Assembly: GCA_026874595.1 (NCBI GenBank)
Contig: CM049308.1
Location: 25,968,367-26,032,366 of the forward strand
DNA from: Sipunculus nudus
Taxonomy: Eukaryota > Annelida > Sipuncula > Golfingiida > Sipunculidae
Direction: 5' to 3'
Length of the DNA: 64,000 bases
Each line of letters opens with the position of its first letter. Positions within the stretch are counted from its first letter, which is position 1. The position numbers and the translations under genes were made by a program. Below are positions 1-11,438 of the stretch, piece after piece. Below the pieces are notes generated by a model that was given only the letters and a program-made list of their open reading frames with translations, was not told the DNA's origin and did no database searches.

Positions 1-410
1 TTCTGGAAGTAGCTTGAAAATAAAAGAGTTGTGAATACCTGTACGAAATTTGAGATGGGTCAATATGTCAACCACCAAGATGACCTCGGCAACCTTGAAA
101 ACTGCATTAAGGTCCTTGTTCGCACTTTACTGGCCCTTCATGAGGTGTGTCAATGCTGCGAGTTTAGTGACTGTGCTTCAAACTCTCTTTTTTTAGGTTA
201 TTGCGTTCGGATCATTTGAGTATTGACGCCTCTTTGACCTTGGAAAATGCGTCAAAGTCATTCATATATGAACTTGATCTAGCCCTTTATGGGCTGCATC
301 AATGCTGCAGGTTAGGTGACTCTGCCTCGGTCTTTTTGAGATATTGCGTTAACATAATATCCGTGGCGTACTGACGCAGGGCCCCGACGGACGGAAAGAC
401 GGCACGACGC
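1..410 (+). repeat. End of a tandem-repeat element, about 147-bp units
   Basis: Two diverged units are visible: the string with 'tcaatgctgc' followed by 'ttaggtgac' or 'tttagtgac' occurs near 150 and again near 298. They are followed by a GACGGACGG stretch at 386-405, the same kind of ending seen in the arrays at 9.3, 36.65 and 45.0 kb. No gene is seen here. Confidence 0.55.
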
Positions 411-434
411 TCACCGTTTCTATGTCCCCCATCG

Positions 435-1085
435 ACAGCGCCTTTAGACTACGCTCCCGTGAAAGCAACTGATTTCACGCTGCCAGCTTTGACCGTTTAT
501 GATATATTTAGACACCAGATGGCGGTTCGTTGTCCGCTGAAAAAAAACGTTCGTATGATGTGACAAGCAGCCTACCAGATGCCTATAAACAAACACTCGA
601 CAGGCATCCTGGCTCCGCCCATAGCTGCGCTTCAAGCGCCGCTTGATGACAGTTTATGGTCGCATCATCGCCCGATAAAATTATGACATTATGACTGTGT
701 TAGCGTAGCCATGTATCTGTTGTCTGCAGAACTGAAACAAGCCAGCGAGGTGTGCACGCAGCCTTTGTTGTTACGTTTCGTTTGAATTACAGCTCACCGG
801 CTGGGCATCCTATGTGCCCAAGGCCCTAAGCTAACCACGGGTGGGGCAATTTTCTCTGAGCCTGTGGCCTGTTCAGACGGTTACCGGGGCGATGAGCTGT
901 CACTCAAAACGAAATGAACATGATTTGCTCTGTGTATTCCTCGCTTGGCTGTGTCTTCCAGCACAAGGTCTCATATGATTGGACAGTGCTCCCCTCTGGT
1001 GTAGCAATTCAGGATATGAGGTCATAACAAACAGCGCTTACGATATAGGTAGTAGGCTTATAGGTAAAGCGCTGTGTAATGAGCG
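435..1085 (+). repeat. Dispersed repeat, partner of 60008-60462
   Basis: Several blocks match the 60.0-60.46 kb region in the same order and orientation: the 'gctttgaccgtttatgat' block with 'acaccagatgg' after it, the 'cactcgacaggcatc' block, the 'cggggcgatgagctgtcact' block, and 'aacagcgcttacgatatagg'. Similarity ends near 1085. The partner lies inside a TIR element, so this is probably a partial copy of its interior. Confidence 0.75.
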
Positions 1086-1144
1086 TACCTTTAGTCTGGC
1101 CCAGTCGATGTAATGGTTCAAACATAATTCCTCCAACTAACGGT

Positions 1145-1335
1145 GTCATCAAACTTTGCTTTGTCGCAAAGCTTAACACAGGTACTCCTACCTCGCGGCA
1201 AATTATATAACTAAAGTACGGCCATCTTACCGACTATTTGGTGATAAGAGCTGGCACTGAGTTAAGTCTATCGGTACATGGAATCACGTTTTATTTTAAG
1301 GATTTTATTAGTAAACGAAAATACTAAAGCCCAGG
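1145..1335 (+). repeat. Dispersed repeat, partner of 31695-31892
   Basis: The 'gcggcaaattatataactaa' block, the 'atcacgttttattttA' block and the final 'actaaagcc..ggcagggctac' recur in the same order at 31.7-31.9 kb. Neither copy codes for protein. From 1336 to 1785 I see only a G/C-rich patch and unremarkable sequence. Confidence 0.7.
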
Positions 1336-1785
1336 CAGGGCTACGGCGCCTTCGGCCCTTTCGCACCATATTTGTTTCTTCTCAGAGTCCGTCTGCCGCC
1401 TAACCAGAAACCCCATAAGGCCCGTCCACACCGAACGCTGCCCCGCGTCATGATGAGCTGCATGTGATGCGCAGCAAATACCATACTTTTTTTGGGCGCT
1501 GCAGAGCGGATAAAATTAAACTTTTCCCAGCTTTGCTCTGCAGCGCGGCGCAGCGCTTGGTGAGGACACCAAAATGTATTTGCATGTACTCAGCTTTTTT
1601 TGCAGTGCAGCGTTCGGTATGTACGGAACTTTACAAACATGTTTAAGTGCAACAATTTTGCTAACAAAGACAATATCTTTGACGGCTGTCGTATGATGTC
1701 ATTATTGTATATTCAAAGCAATACAACTATGTATTTCACCCACCGAGTTTTCTATATAATGATATTTTAGCATGAATAATTATAC

Positions 1786-2012
1786 CTGATAACGTGTTCC
1801 CCGTGCATTTTCTTTGATGTAATCGGCATTGCCAAGTAACGAATAGTCCATAGATAAACCGGGTATCTGTTCATTGCGCTCTAGGATGTTTTGCAGGGTC
1901 CAGTTCAAACCCTCCACCATGGCAACCAGAAGCGTCCAGCCTCCACCGTCAGTGGTCATGTCACAGTAGACAGGAGTGACGACCCCGTTTATCGTGACGT
2001 TGTACACACCAT
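1786..2012 (-). CDS. Single exon of a fibrinogen-related / YCDM-type lectin domain protein
   Basis: The frame reads GVYNVTINGVV-TPVYCDMTTDGGGWTLL, the N-terminal signature of fibrinogen-related domains, then NWT, DYSLLG-ADYIK and RGTRYQ. The bounds are acceptor cacaag (2014-2013 minus) and donor gtataa at 1785; phase 1 in, phase 0 out, 227 nt. Molluscs have many secreted lectins of this type, used in recognition and innate immunity. No signal peptide, coiled coil or C-terminal half of the domain is found nearby, so the rest probably lies beyond position 1 and in exons I cannot identify. The acceptor is the least certain point. Confidence 0.75.
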
Positions 2013-2705
2013 CTTGTGACGTCACACCAAGAAAAAGGTTGTCAACAAGATTGTCATAACAGGATCGTTGTGTGCCTTGGAATTATCAAGAAAAACAAAA
2101 AGAGGGCTCGACAGAGCACTGATGACAGGTTCTACTACAGACAAATTTCTGTTAGTGTTTATATTAACAAAACCTATCTGCTCAGTAATATTCAAACTGA
2201 GGTTGAACCATAGAACAAGGATCATCTTTTCTCTCGTATAATTGCCTTTACAATCATTCAATAGTCAGTGCTATCATCAGGCCATGAACCTTTCCTTTAG
2301 ATAGTATAAAGAACTCTTTTGTGTAAATGTCAGTTAAATACGATAAGGCATAACAGCTGCGTACTGATAACAATGAATAAATAAAATGAACATGTCAATG
2401 GCGAAACTGTTCGATTCTCAAGGCAAGCCTTTATTAAAATATTTTTTTGCGTTTATTATGCTGGAAGAGTTTGTCAATATCAACAGGAAACTCTAGGAAT
2501 GGTTGTTTAAGAACTGTTATACATAATTTCACTGTACTGGGATATGCGCAAATATGATCATAAAACAAATCATACAATTTCAAGTTCAAAGGAATGATTT
2601 AATTTCTTTTATTTGATTTTTATACCCTTAAGTGAAACTTTACCTACCCTCAGTGCCATGAAGGCTTGATGTGAAGTTAAACAGAATCAGGAGTAAGGTT
2701 CCTCT

Positions 2706-2823
2706 CAGATCCATGTCTGAACTGATGACGGCCAGGTATGATCCAGCGTGCGCTGTATTCCTGTTTATATTTCCACTATGTTGTATTGATCACAAAATTA
2801 TAATCAGGCGGCCTGATGCAGGA
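2706..2823 (+). repeat. Dispersed repeat, partner of about 12150-12265
   Basis: A block containing 'tatgatccagcg' and 'cgctgta', then 'attgatc' and 'attataatcagg', matches 12.15-12.26 kb in order with substitutions. It is noncoding. The surrounding 2013-3298 shows no gene; the sequence is AT-rich. Confidence 0.6.
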
Positions 2824-3294
2824 GAGCTGCTGAGAGAGAGAGAGAGAGTTTGACCAAAAGTATTGTAAGTCAGACTACAAGTCATACATTCTAGAGGACA
2901 TAAGCCTTTCCCTTTTATGTAGACCTCGGAAAGGGAATAATCATTTATCATTCAAGAGCTGGGTACGGATCAGTGTATATAGGTTCGACACCGATGGCAG
3001 TAAGCTCAAATACTCGATACACGATACAAATTGACGATTTGCTCAATGGTTCCATTACTTTACCGGGGACTAAACGTTTTTATTATTATTTGCTTCATTA
3101 TCATACTTAAAATAAAAACAAAAACAAGTAAAGAAAATTCCTGGAATAAGGCCTCCCCCTCCTTTCAGCATCTATCAGTACAATATCTGCACAAGTAAAT
3201 GTAATAAAACATGTAGCTAAAGACTTCAAAGTTGATCTTTGACCATTTTGCATAAGAAAATAATTGTTGAAATATTGACTATGTATTAAAATAT

Positions 3295-3298
<4 letters not shown>

Positions 3299-3350
<52 letters not shown>
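3299..3350 (+). repeat. (TA)n microsatellite, left flank of the foldback element
   Basis: About 26 uninterrupted TA units directly abut TGTTACGAAG at 3351. A matching TA tract resumes at 3770, so the foldback element appears to have entered a TA array. Confidence 0.95.
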
Positions 3351-3354
<4 letters not shown>

Positions 3355-3769
3355 ACGAAGACAAATACTTAAGGTAAATTACTGGTTCGATCCGGGATTC
3401 GAACCCATGTCCGGCGTTCCAACCGCTTCGCTAGAAGAGCAAGCTTCATTAGCGAGACAGTTAGGTCCGCTTTTATGTCACCCCGTAACACACCCCCTCT
3501 CAATGGCGTTCTGCTATCAGAACTAATCCAGGAGTCACAGGTGAGCTTATTCCCTGGGCCTCAAAGTTTACCGTCATCCCGAACGTGCACCCATTTGTTA
3601 CGAAGACAAATTGCTATGGGGAAAATACTGGGCCGATCCGGGATTCGAACCAATGTCGATGGCGCTCAAGTCCGGCGTTCCAACCACTTCGCTAGTGAAG
3701 CGCCACCGACATGGGTTCGAATCCTGGATCGGCCCAGTATTTTCCAATGAGCAATTTGTCTTCGTAACA
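3351..3769. mobile_element. Foldback element with tRNA-Ser-like heads, inside (TA)n
   Basis: The element starts with TGTTACGAAGACAAAT and ends with its exact inverse, ATTTGTCTTCGTAACA. The same motif recurs in direct orientation at 3596. Positions 3596-3769 form an inverted repeat with arms of about 80 bp. Each arm includes a box-B-like GGTTCGAATCC (plus strand at 3713-3724; minus strand at 3651-3640, and near 3397), and the minus strand has a box-A-like TAGCGAAGTGG at 3694-3684. The span between the boxes resembles a tRNA-Ser with a TGA anticodon. This suggests a tRNA-derived SINE captured in, or forming, a hairpin-type element. It lacks an intact acceptor stem, so it is not a working tRNA gene. 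Confidence 0.7.

Positions 3770-3847
<78 letters not shown>
3770..3847 (+). repeat. (TA)n microsatellite, right flank of the foldback element
   Basis: A TA tract with a few TTA interruptions, directly following the terminal TAACA of the foldback element. Confidence 0.95.
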
Positions 3848-3848
<1 letters not shown>

Positions 3849-5400
3849 ACAGAAATATGTTTATGCAAACTCAAACCAGAGCCAATTATATGGTGTTCAG
3901 CCTTGGTATGGGTAAACTGATAAATTCGATTTTGGGCATTAGAGTGGGTTTAAAAATGTCTATAACAGTGGTAACAAAAATTTTATAACTCAAAAAATTT
4001 AGAATGGCAATTATAACTGCACGAACAGGGGTACACTAAACTTTTAAGTATAAAGGCATTATCTTAGAGAAAGGGAAAAAAATACCAGGTTAAATTAATA
4101 TGTGTGTGTGTAAAAGTAATATAAATGTAAAATATATTACAGTCTACTACTCGACTGTAAATGAATGTTTTTAATGTAAATGAACCGTAATAACCAAGTG
4201 TTAACCCACAGTAATGTGCCTTCCTTTAAATATTGTATTGTTTATTTCAATATATCCAGGGTAACTTGTTCAGAAGTATATACTCTTATTCTACTAGCCC
4301 CTGGGAAAATTATACATATAAAATACATTAACATTAATTGGACCTAATCACCTATCTTACCTTTATAAAGTAAAGGTAATCCATTGGAGCTTTTTATAAA
4401 AATACACATTCTTTTTCAAGAGATAGGCGAATGGGCACCTTTAAAATACATATGATCATACACATACATATAAAAACATAAAATCTGTCACCCGTACAAT
4501 GATAATATAATCATGCATATTCTGAATAAATAAAATTAAAGCTTAAAACATTGCATTCAGAGGGAACCTTGTGAGAATGAAGGAATAGGTGTTTTTAAGT
4601 TACTATCCAAATAATTAGGTTACAATAAAAAGGTTCGAAGAAAAATACTAATAAATATAAAGTTAAGAGCTGAAAAAGAAGGATTTGGCGCTTTGCTTAA
4701 AAGTGGCTGAGGACTACTGATCTGTGGTCAAATGTTCCATAACAATGGAACATAATTAAAACTTGATCTATAATATTCCGCTCTCGGCTTCAGACGGACA
4801 ATTAAATTATTCGCTACATATCTTGTTGAGTAATCATGAAAATCTTTGGTAAATGAAAATGATTGTCGCATAGCTATATGCGTTGTTTGATGTAATAATT
4901 TATGCATAAGAAGGGCTTAAAGAATTCATATCTAGTTCAATGTTTGTTTTAAAGTTGCACTTCGAAAATCCAAATTTAAAAAGCCAGTAATGAAATGGAC
5001 TGCTCTGCTTTGCATTTTTTTTAATCTTCCCTTTATCCAGATTTATCCAGTATGAAACAGGCTTGTAAATACTTTGCGCCATGCTGTCCTTTCTTGGTAA
5101 CGGACGATCCTTGGCGTTGCTGTTCCTCGTGATAAACATAGGCTATTTTATCTTAACAATATCGAGCTCGTTACACAAAAAGTCACAGAGAATAAGTGAT
5201 TTTGGTGTGTAACGTGTCCATGTGTCACTACATGCGACTTGATATGTTTTTATGCGGCATTCTTAACAATCCTTTACTTCTCGAATAATGTCTAAAAGAA
5301 ATACTTATAACTGCATGTGTGAATTAGAATTAGGTTGTTTTTGCAACGTCTCCCCGCCCTATGGGCCACCCACCCCAAATATTAGGGAAAAAAATACGGA
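3848..5400. other. AT-rich noncoding stretch
   Basis: I see no gene, repeat copy or RNA here. Open frames are short, low in complexity and without recognisable domains, for example the 79-codon minus-strand frame at 4900-5139. Confidence 0.6.
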
Positions 5401-5404
5401 CTAC

Positions 5405-5860
5405 TTTAAAAGTCACAGCATTCACAAATAAGCTCTATTCCGGCCGATATGACCTAGAAGATGGACGTCGAGGTAACGTGTTTTTAAACACTTCTGAGAT
5501 TTTGGTCGAAACATTACACAAGTCGAATTTCATGAAAATATACTGATTGGTTCAAAAGTTATAGTGTTCACAAATAATTTCTGTTCTGGCTGATTTGACC
5601 TTTGAAGATTCAGGCCAAGGTCACCAGTTTTTTAACTCGTCATAGAATTAGGTTAAAACAATTAGTGTTTCGAATTTAGGAAAATTTTTCGATACTTAAA
5701 AATTTACAGGATTCACAAAAAGATTCTATTTCGCCGGTTATAGAATTTGTGCGAGAAATTGGTAGAAACAATTTAAATTTTAAATTTCATGGAAAATTAA
5801 AGAGACGTTCAAAAGTTATCGCGTTCACATGAAATGTGACGACACTACAGACGACGACCA
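5405..5860 (+). repeat. Degenerate tandem array, about 145-bp units
   Basis: The phrase 'gttcacaaata' or a variant (attcacaaa, gttcacat), preceded by an 'aaaagttat'-like string, recurs near 5409, 5553, 5698 and 5811. Between copies come diverged 'tctattccggc..atatgacc' segments. The array ends in a GACGACCACGACG stretch, like the other tandem elements of the window. Confidence 0.65.
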
Positions 5861-5869
5861 CGACGTCGA

Positions 5870-7420
5870 CCGACCAAAATTTATAGATGGAAGGGGAGAC
5901 CTAATTAAAATCAGAAGTTAATGCCACCTTAAACTGGCTCTGGTCTCTTGTATGGAAAGGAAGCCTTGATAAAGGCCTGAAAACTGAATACTTTGGTTCC
6001 ACTCAGCAAATGAGCCACATATCTTTGGGATATATTTGTTCAAATTAATTTCGACATACTTAATTATTTGAAACAATCATATAACGAGAGGATTGCTAAG
6101 TGTTTAAACTGCAAATTTCTAAATGACTTATTTTGTAAACATTAAATTATTGCTTTCAGTAAATGTTTTGAGATATGAGAACATATAATATAGGGATGGT
6201 TTACAGTTTGCGTTTGTCCTGGTACAAAGGCTGTGGTACGATGGTGTAAATACAGCGTTTGAGACATCTGATAGGTTGGGGGGACTCACAAAAACTCACA
6301 ATGCCAGTATTTTAATACAAACATGAAAGTAACAAGTGGATATAGATATTCAGAACATTACAATCGGTCAATATGAAAATTTGAATAGTCTGAGAAGGTT
6401 CCCATTGTGTCAATATCACAGATATTTGTTAATGTAACTATGACGTGGGGATTTTTATTGAAACCGGCAGAGTATTTAAATATTAAATATTATATTCATC
6501 CTTATCTCAAACAAACGACATAGAAAGAAATGGACTGCCAACTTGCCTCTGACGTCAAACATGTTTATGTGTCAAACATAAAAGAGATGACATGGCCGTC
6601 ACCAGTATATGCATGCAATGGAATAATCAAGTGAAAAACTCAACCTTTCACATCCGTGTAATACTTGATTTACAGGCATACGAGTCATTTATTAATTAGT
6701 CAGTTCTGCTGCACGTCACGTATAGTAACACCGGTGTTTCCCCACCCTTTTGTTACCCGTTGCTTAGCTGTCCCGTGATTGACAGCCAAAGTTTAAATGA
6801 CTTTTTCCTCCACAAAAGAAGCTTTACGGGGGTAATTTTTTCACTCCTGTTTTTCCGGACGGAAACAAAATGTTCATTTATGTCTGACTGTTCTTTTTAA
6901 TTCTTTTCAGTAATGTATGAACTATTAAATCCCTCTGGAGTCCGCGTTCTATATTTACATAGCCCGGTTTGATCCAAGTTGCAACGTTAATGACTGGAGC
7001 AAATATTTTAACTTTCATTCGTGCACACTTTGGGCCTCTTAGCGATCGATATTAACCGACGCAGGGCAACATTATGATAAAAATGCCTTTTTTAGGTTGC
7101 ATGTATGTGGAGGAACGGCAACTATTTTACGATCTTGTTTTCTTGGCTGGTCGGACAAGAGATCACCTAAGAATCACATTTGGGTTTCACAATCGGTCGT
7201 TGCCATGTCATGTCAAATATAACTTTATTAGCACCTATCCCCTATCCGGGATGTAAATATATCTCTTGCAAGTATAAAATACATGTCTATAACCTTGTTT
7301 ATAGCTTTAATACCCGGTTTTACCAATATTCTTTTTTTAATGTAATCTTTTACAGCAAGCCTGTAAAATTATACACTGTTGGATGTAATTCTTTATTACA
7401 TACACATATATATCAATAAT
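5870..7420. other. AT-rich noncoding stretch
   Basis: No coding, RNA or repeat feature that I can support. Frames at 7074-7419 are short and resemble nothing known to me. Confidence 0.5.
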
Positions 7421-7424
7421 ATCG

Positions 7425-9312
7425 TTGCCGAGAATATAGACCACCGTGACCTAATTTCATGTTTCTGGGGAGATTTGCCAAGGACCATTCTGGAAGTAGA
7501 TTAAGAAGTTTCTAGGTCAATCGGATACAATTTGTGCCCTTTCTAGCTGTAAGGGTGCTCAAATTCATGATTTTGACCAGTTACTCGAAGAATATAGGTC
7601 ATCATGACCTAGTTTAAGGTTTCTGCAAAATTGGCCGATAAACTCCCTGGATGTTGCATTAGGAGATTCCAGGCGTAACGAATACATTTTGAGCTCATCT
7701 AACTTTCAGGGTGCTAAATTCATAATGTTCCTATAGTTCGCAAAATATAGGCCACGGTGGCCTAATTTCATGTTTCAAGAGACATTTATCCAGGACCACC
7801 TTAAATGTCTCATTAGAAGATCCTAGGCCACATGGATACAATATGTGCCCTGTCTAATTCTCTAGGTACCCAAAATCATTTTTTCGGCCACTGGCTTGAA
7901 TAATAGGTCACTATGATTTCTTTTTAGGTTTCCGAGGAGATTTGCCTAAGACCTCCCTGGATGTACAATTAAAAGTTTCTTGGTATAACGGACTGCTTCA
8001 TTTGAAGGTTTCAAAAATAGATAAAAAAAAATGCGTAAACATTAGAAAAAATACAGGTGGCGCTAACAGTCTTCAGGAATTTAAAAAACACAGTGTGAAT
8101 AATATGCATGGTGTTACAGGTGTCTCTTTTATTGTGCGCTGTTGGCATTCTGATTTGGGTTGGGCAGGCCCTGGTTTATTGTGCACAGGGGTGTTGCATT
8201 CTGATTCGTGTAGCGCAGGCATAGTTCGTTGCCATGGGAGACGTATGGGTTGGCCTGGCCCACGTGTAGGATCTGATATGTAGAAACACAGCGTTCTTTG
8301 TTCTAAATGTTTCAAGTCTGTTACTGTAACGTGTGGATTGTTCAATGGAGTGTACCATTTCTAGAATTTTCGGATGTATAAGTTATAAATAGTTGGTTTA
8401 GAACCGAGGGGAGGAGAAAGAGAGAGAGAAATATTCCAGCGGACACGGAAGAGTGTGAGTCATTTTGTGGACCTTTCCGATAATTGCAGCACTTTTAGAT
8501 ATTCTTCGAACTTTGTAATAGATTTTATTTAGTCTTCAGTTTGCCTTTTGGACTATTACCAGAACTTCACTTTTGGATTACAACATATTGATTTTGGGAT
8601 TGAATTGGACTATTATTCTCTGAGAGGATCAACGTGAACTGTTCATCTGGATTATATGTTTTACATGTTTTAAAGAACTTATTGAGCTGTGACAGTGGTG
8701 ACATCCAGAAAAGCCTAGGATCCGGACACTCTGGTACTGCACACTTAATTTATTATACTGTGTAATTGTATTGATTTAATATTATACTGTTGTTATACTG
8801 TGTAATTGTATTGATTAAGTGTATTGTAATGTTAGGGTTGTTCTAAGAATAAATTATAATTATTTGTTAACAAACACCATTGACATCTTTATTCATTCCC
8901 CATGACATTTCACGCTGCCTAGTGTCACAGAATCTGATTTTTATTTATCTCCGTAACAAAGTTTATGCTCTTTACGACTACGTGATCTGTTGTTATTAGG
9001 TTCCGTAACAATGGAAAGAATCATGGCAATCCATTTGTTAGTAATTGAGATAATGCAGCTTTTGTATCAAATTTTTCGGGGCGGGGGGGGGGGGGGCAAT
9101 TTCCGAGCCCAATAGCTCGGTGGATATAGGTCATGGTGACCTAATTTCAGGTCTCGAAGGAGATTTTTTTATGGACCTTCAGGGGTTTTCAGTTAGAAGC
9201 TTCAAGGTCTAGCGGTTACGATTTGTGCCCTGTCAACGGACGGATGGACGGCACGACGGACAAAGAATGATCGCTTTTGCTTAGATGGTTTTCAGTAAGC
9301 TCAGCTAAAAAC
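7425..9312 (+). mobile_element. Tandem-repeat element interrupted by a solo LTR
   Basis: Units of about 150 bp containing 'gacctaatttcatgtttc' and 'atttgcc..ggacc' run from 7440 to about 7960 and resume at 9120-9240. The element ends with GGACGGACGGCACGACGGACAA and 'agctcagctaa'. Between them, 'aggtggcgc' at 8055 and 'cagcttttgtatcaaattttt' after 9056 match the 340-bp unit arrays at 45-49 kb. The solo LTR at 8112-9010 sits inside this unit. No coding capacity. Confidence 0.75.
8112..9010 (+). mobile_element. Solo LTR (copy 1), ATGG target-site duplication
   Basis: The 899-bp element begins TGTTACAGG and ends CCGTAACA (TG...CA ends with an inverted 6-mer). ATGG occurs directly before (8108-8111) and after (9011-9014). 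It carries a TATA box TATAAATA at 8384-8391 and AATAAA at 8848-8853, as expected for promoter and polyadenylation parts of an LTR. The second copy at 61611-62477 has the same limits with a different duplication. A 4-bp duplication fits a Gypsy-type LTR element, which is inference. No internal gag/pol region is present, so this is a recombination remnant. Confidence 0.88.
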
Positions 9313-9712
9313 TGATAGTACTGTTAAGTGGTATCCTATCTCTATTGTTTATTCCAATAATTCAAGAAGGAATTTATTTAAAAGATTACGATGAAATAAC
9401 AGATAGATCCATCGATTAACTTTGATGATACATTTAACTATAAAGACACTAACGACACGCCTGTTGCATGGCTTCAGTTACAAAAGAAATACTTTCTTTG
9501 TTTATATTCTGGAAACCCTATATTTACCATTACATGTATGCACAATGAAATACGACTTTATGCCATTTTCCTCTCGAATCAAAACTCGAATCAGCACTCC
9601 TGTCATTGACAGTCGGTACCAATGTGAAATTGGTATTAGGCCTACACTGGAGCAAAAAAGGATAGGTATTATGTTAGTATAATTATTATTCTCTTCTTCC
9701 CCTGGCTTAACA

Positions 9713-10129
9713 TACTGTAGTTGCCTTTTTTTCGCGAGGGTTTTAATTTCGCGATATTCGCGAATGTGAAATAATCGCGAATATGAAACCCTCGGGAATT
9801 AGATGCCCCATCAACTAATATGACCTCTGAAAACAACCTCATCAGCAACTTAAGTTGTACCTGGTTTCGAAACTCGCCCGTGCATTAGCCCATACACACG
9901 TACACACAGTCTAAGATACATATCGACTGTGATACAAGTCCTAATTTAATGACTGAACCAGAAATTAGTTAGGTATTGAAGGATTTTTTTCTAAATCAAA
10001 ACAGATCCTGCTACACTTAGATTTTACACGTTCCTGGGCAATCGCGAAAATGGAACCTTCGCGAAACGCTCAAAATGAAGAAATCGCGAAATTTCAGACT
10101 CGCGAAAATAAAGATAACCACGGTATGTG
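9713..10129. mobile_element. MITE-like element with imperfect terminal inverted repeats
   Basis: The left end (catactgtagttgcc, then tttcgcgag) and right end (ctcgcgaaaataaag, then ccacggtatg) are inverted copies over about 28 bp with a few mismatches. Just inside both ends are strings rich in 'tcgcgaa' and 'cgcgaaat'. A TA duplication is possible, since TA lies inside both termini. A fragment of the same family is at 21757-21797. It is noncoding. Confidence 0.65.
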
Positions 10130-11372
10130 TTCTTGTCGTAATGGTCCTTGACCGCATTTTCGGGTTCTCTTGACCCAATGAATGGGAATCATATGTTTAC
10201 CCGCCATGAAGCCTCGTTCCATTTATATCACATTGCGCAGAATCAGACTCATGGGAGTTCAACTCTTCTGATTAGGGTTTGTGGTCTTTGAAGTCTACAG
10301 CCTCAGATGGCGTAAATTAAATGCAGTGAGGAGGGTAACGTCGTAAGTTGAAATCCGTCGAATAGGAATTGTTCACATTAACATAGGTGGTTTTGTGATA
10401 AAGGTCTCACGGAAAAAGGTAATAGCTGGTAAGCATTCGCATGTGAAATATAAATGTAACAATATATTAATTTAAAGTTTGTACGTTGAGACAATTATTG
10501 CCGTCAGTCCCATAGTGCAAAACTTGGATAGGTTCGTTTTAAGCAGAAACGACCTCAGACTTAAGGGTGCTGTTCCAGTTGATAGACTTGAGGCTCTAAA
10601 AAGATCAAAATAGAGAAATTATCTGAGGTTTATCGAGATTATTAACCATTCTAAGGCTCTATCGCTTCGAGTGTGTGAACTTCCGATGTGTGGATTGCGG
10701 ACAGTTTAGTTAGTATACACGATACATCATTCCCTTGCACTGTTGAAGTCCATCATTGAGGAAGATTTCGAGTTGGTGTGGGTTGGATTCTATTTAAGAA
10801 CTAACCTGGCAGTGATTACCTAATAACAAACTCAAACCGAAAGTATTATCGTATTTTGATATCATTTCGTGAAATAAATAAAATGTGTTATTATTATTTT
10901 TATTTGTCGATTATGATAGTTATCTTTATGCATTATTAATTACCAGCATGCATTTAAGAATATAAATATAATTACGTTTTATATTTTTGAACTCTAAACT
11001 GGATTTTATAAATTTATGTTGGTACCGTGCGACTATATTCAATAAAGAAGTATTTCTATGAAATTTCGTCTCATGACTCATCGTTCTGTTCCATGCCGAC
11101 CTGAGTAATATCAGAATCGATATGAAACCTCCATAATTCATTTCGTTTAAATCATCGAACGATGAAATTAAACACACAGTCAATACTTTATCAGCATTTA
11201 CAACCTCATTGACTACTCTGGTCAACATTTACTGTATGTAACCTCTAAACGGATATTTGAGAGGAATAAATATATCATTTTACGTGTAGCGTCCGATATA
11301 TCTGAATATATATCGATATATCTGAATATATATCGAATGCAGAAACAATGGGAAATTTATGCACACAACTGA

Positions 11373-11375
<3 letters not shown>
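10130..11375. other. Noncoding stretch with no recognisable feature
   Basis: A 100-codon minus-strand frame (10926-11228) is the longest. It has no motif I recognise, no clear splice sites and AT-rich composition, so I do not call it a gene. Confidence 0.5.

Positions 11376-11437
<62 letters not shown>
11376..11437 (+). repeat. (TA)n microsatellite
   Basis: About 30 TA units; they generate poly-Tyr-Ile frames on both strands that are not genes. Confidence 0.97.

Positions 11438-11438
<1 letters not shown>

Noticed and set aside
3293-3874. Tyr-Ile repeat open frames on both strands (also at 11.3, 16.7, 21.8, 30.9 and 34.6 kb)
   Set aside because: They are translations of (TA)n microsatellites; no codon bias, start context or neighbours support genes.
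8112-8937. LTR boundary at the earlier TGTCACA (about 8931-8937)
   Set aside because: Both copies share sequence beyond that point, and only the ends at 9010 and 62477 give matching target duplications.
10926-11228. 100-codon minus-strand frame
   Set aside because: No known motif, AT-rich, no convincing splice sites; the length is compatible with chance.
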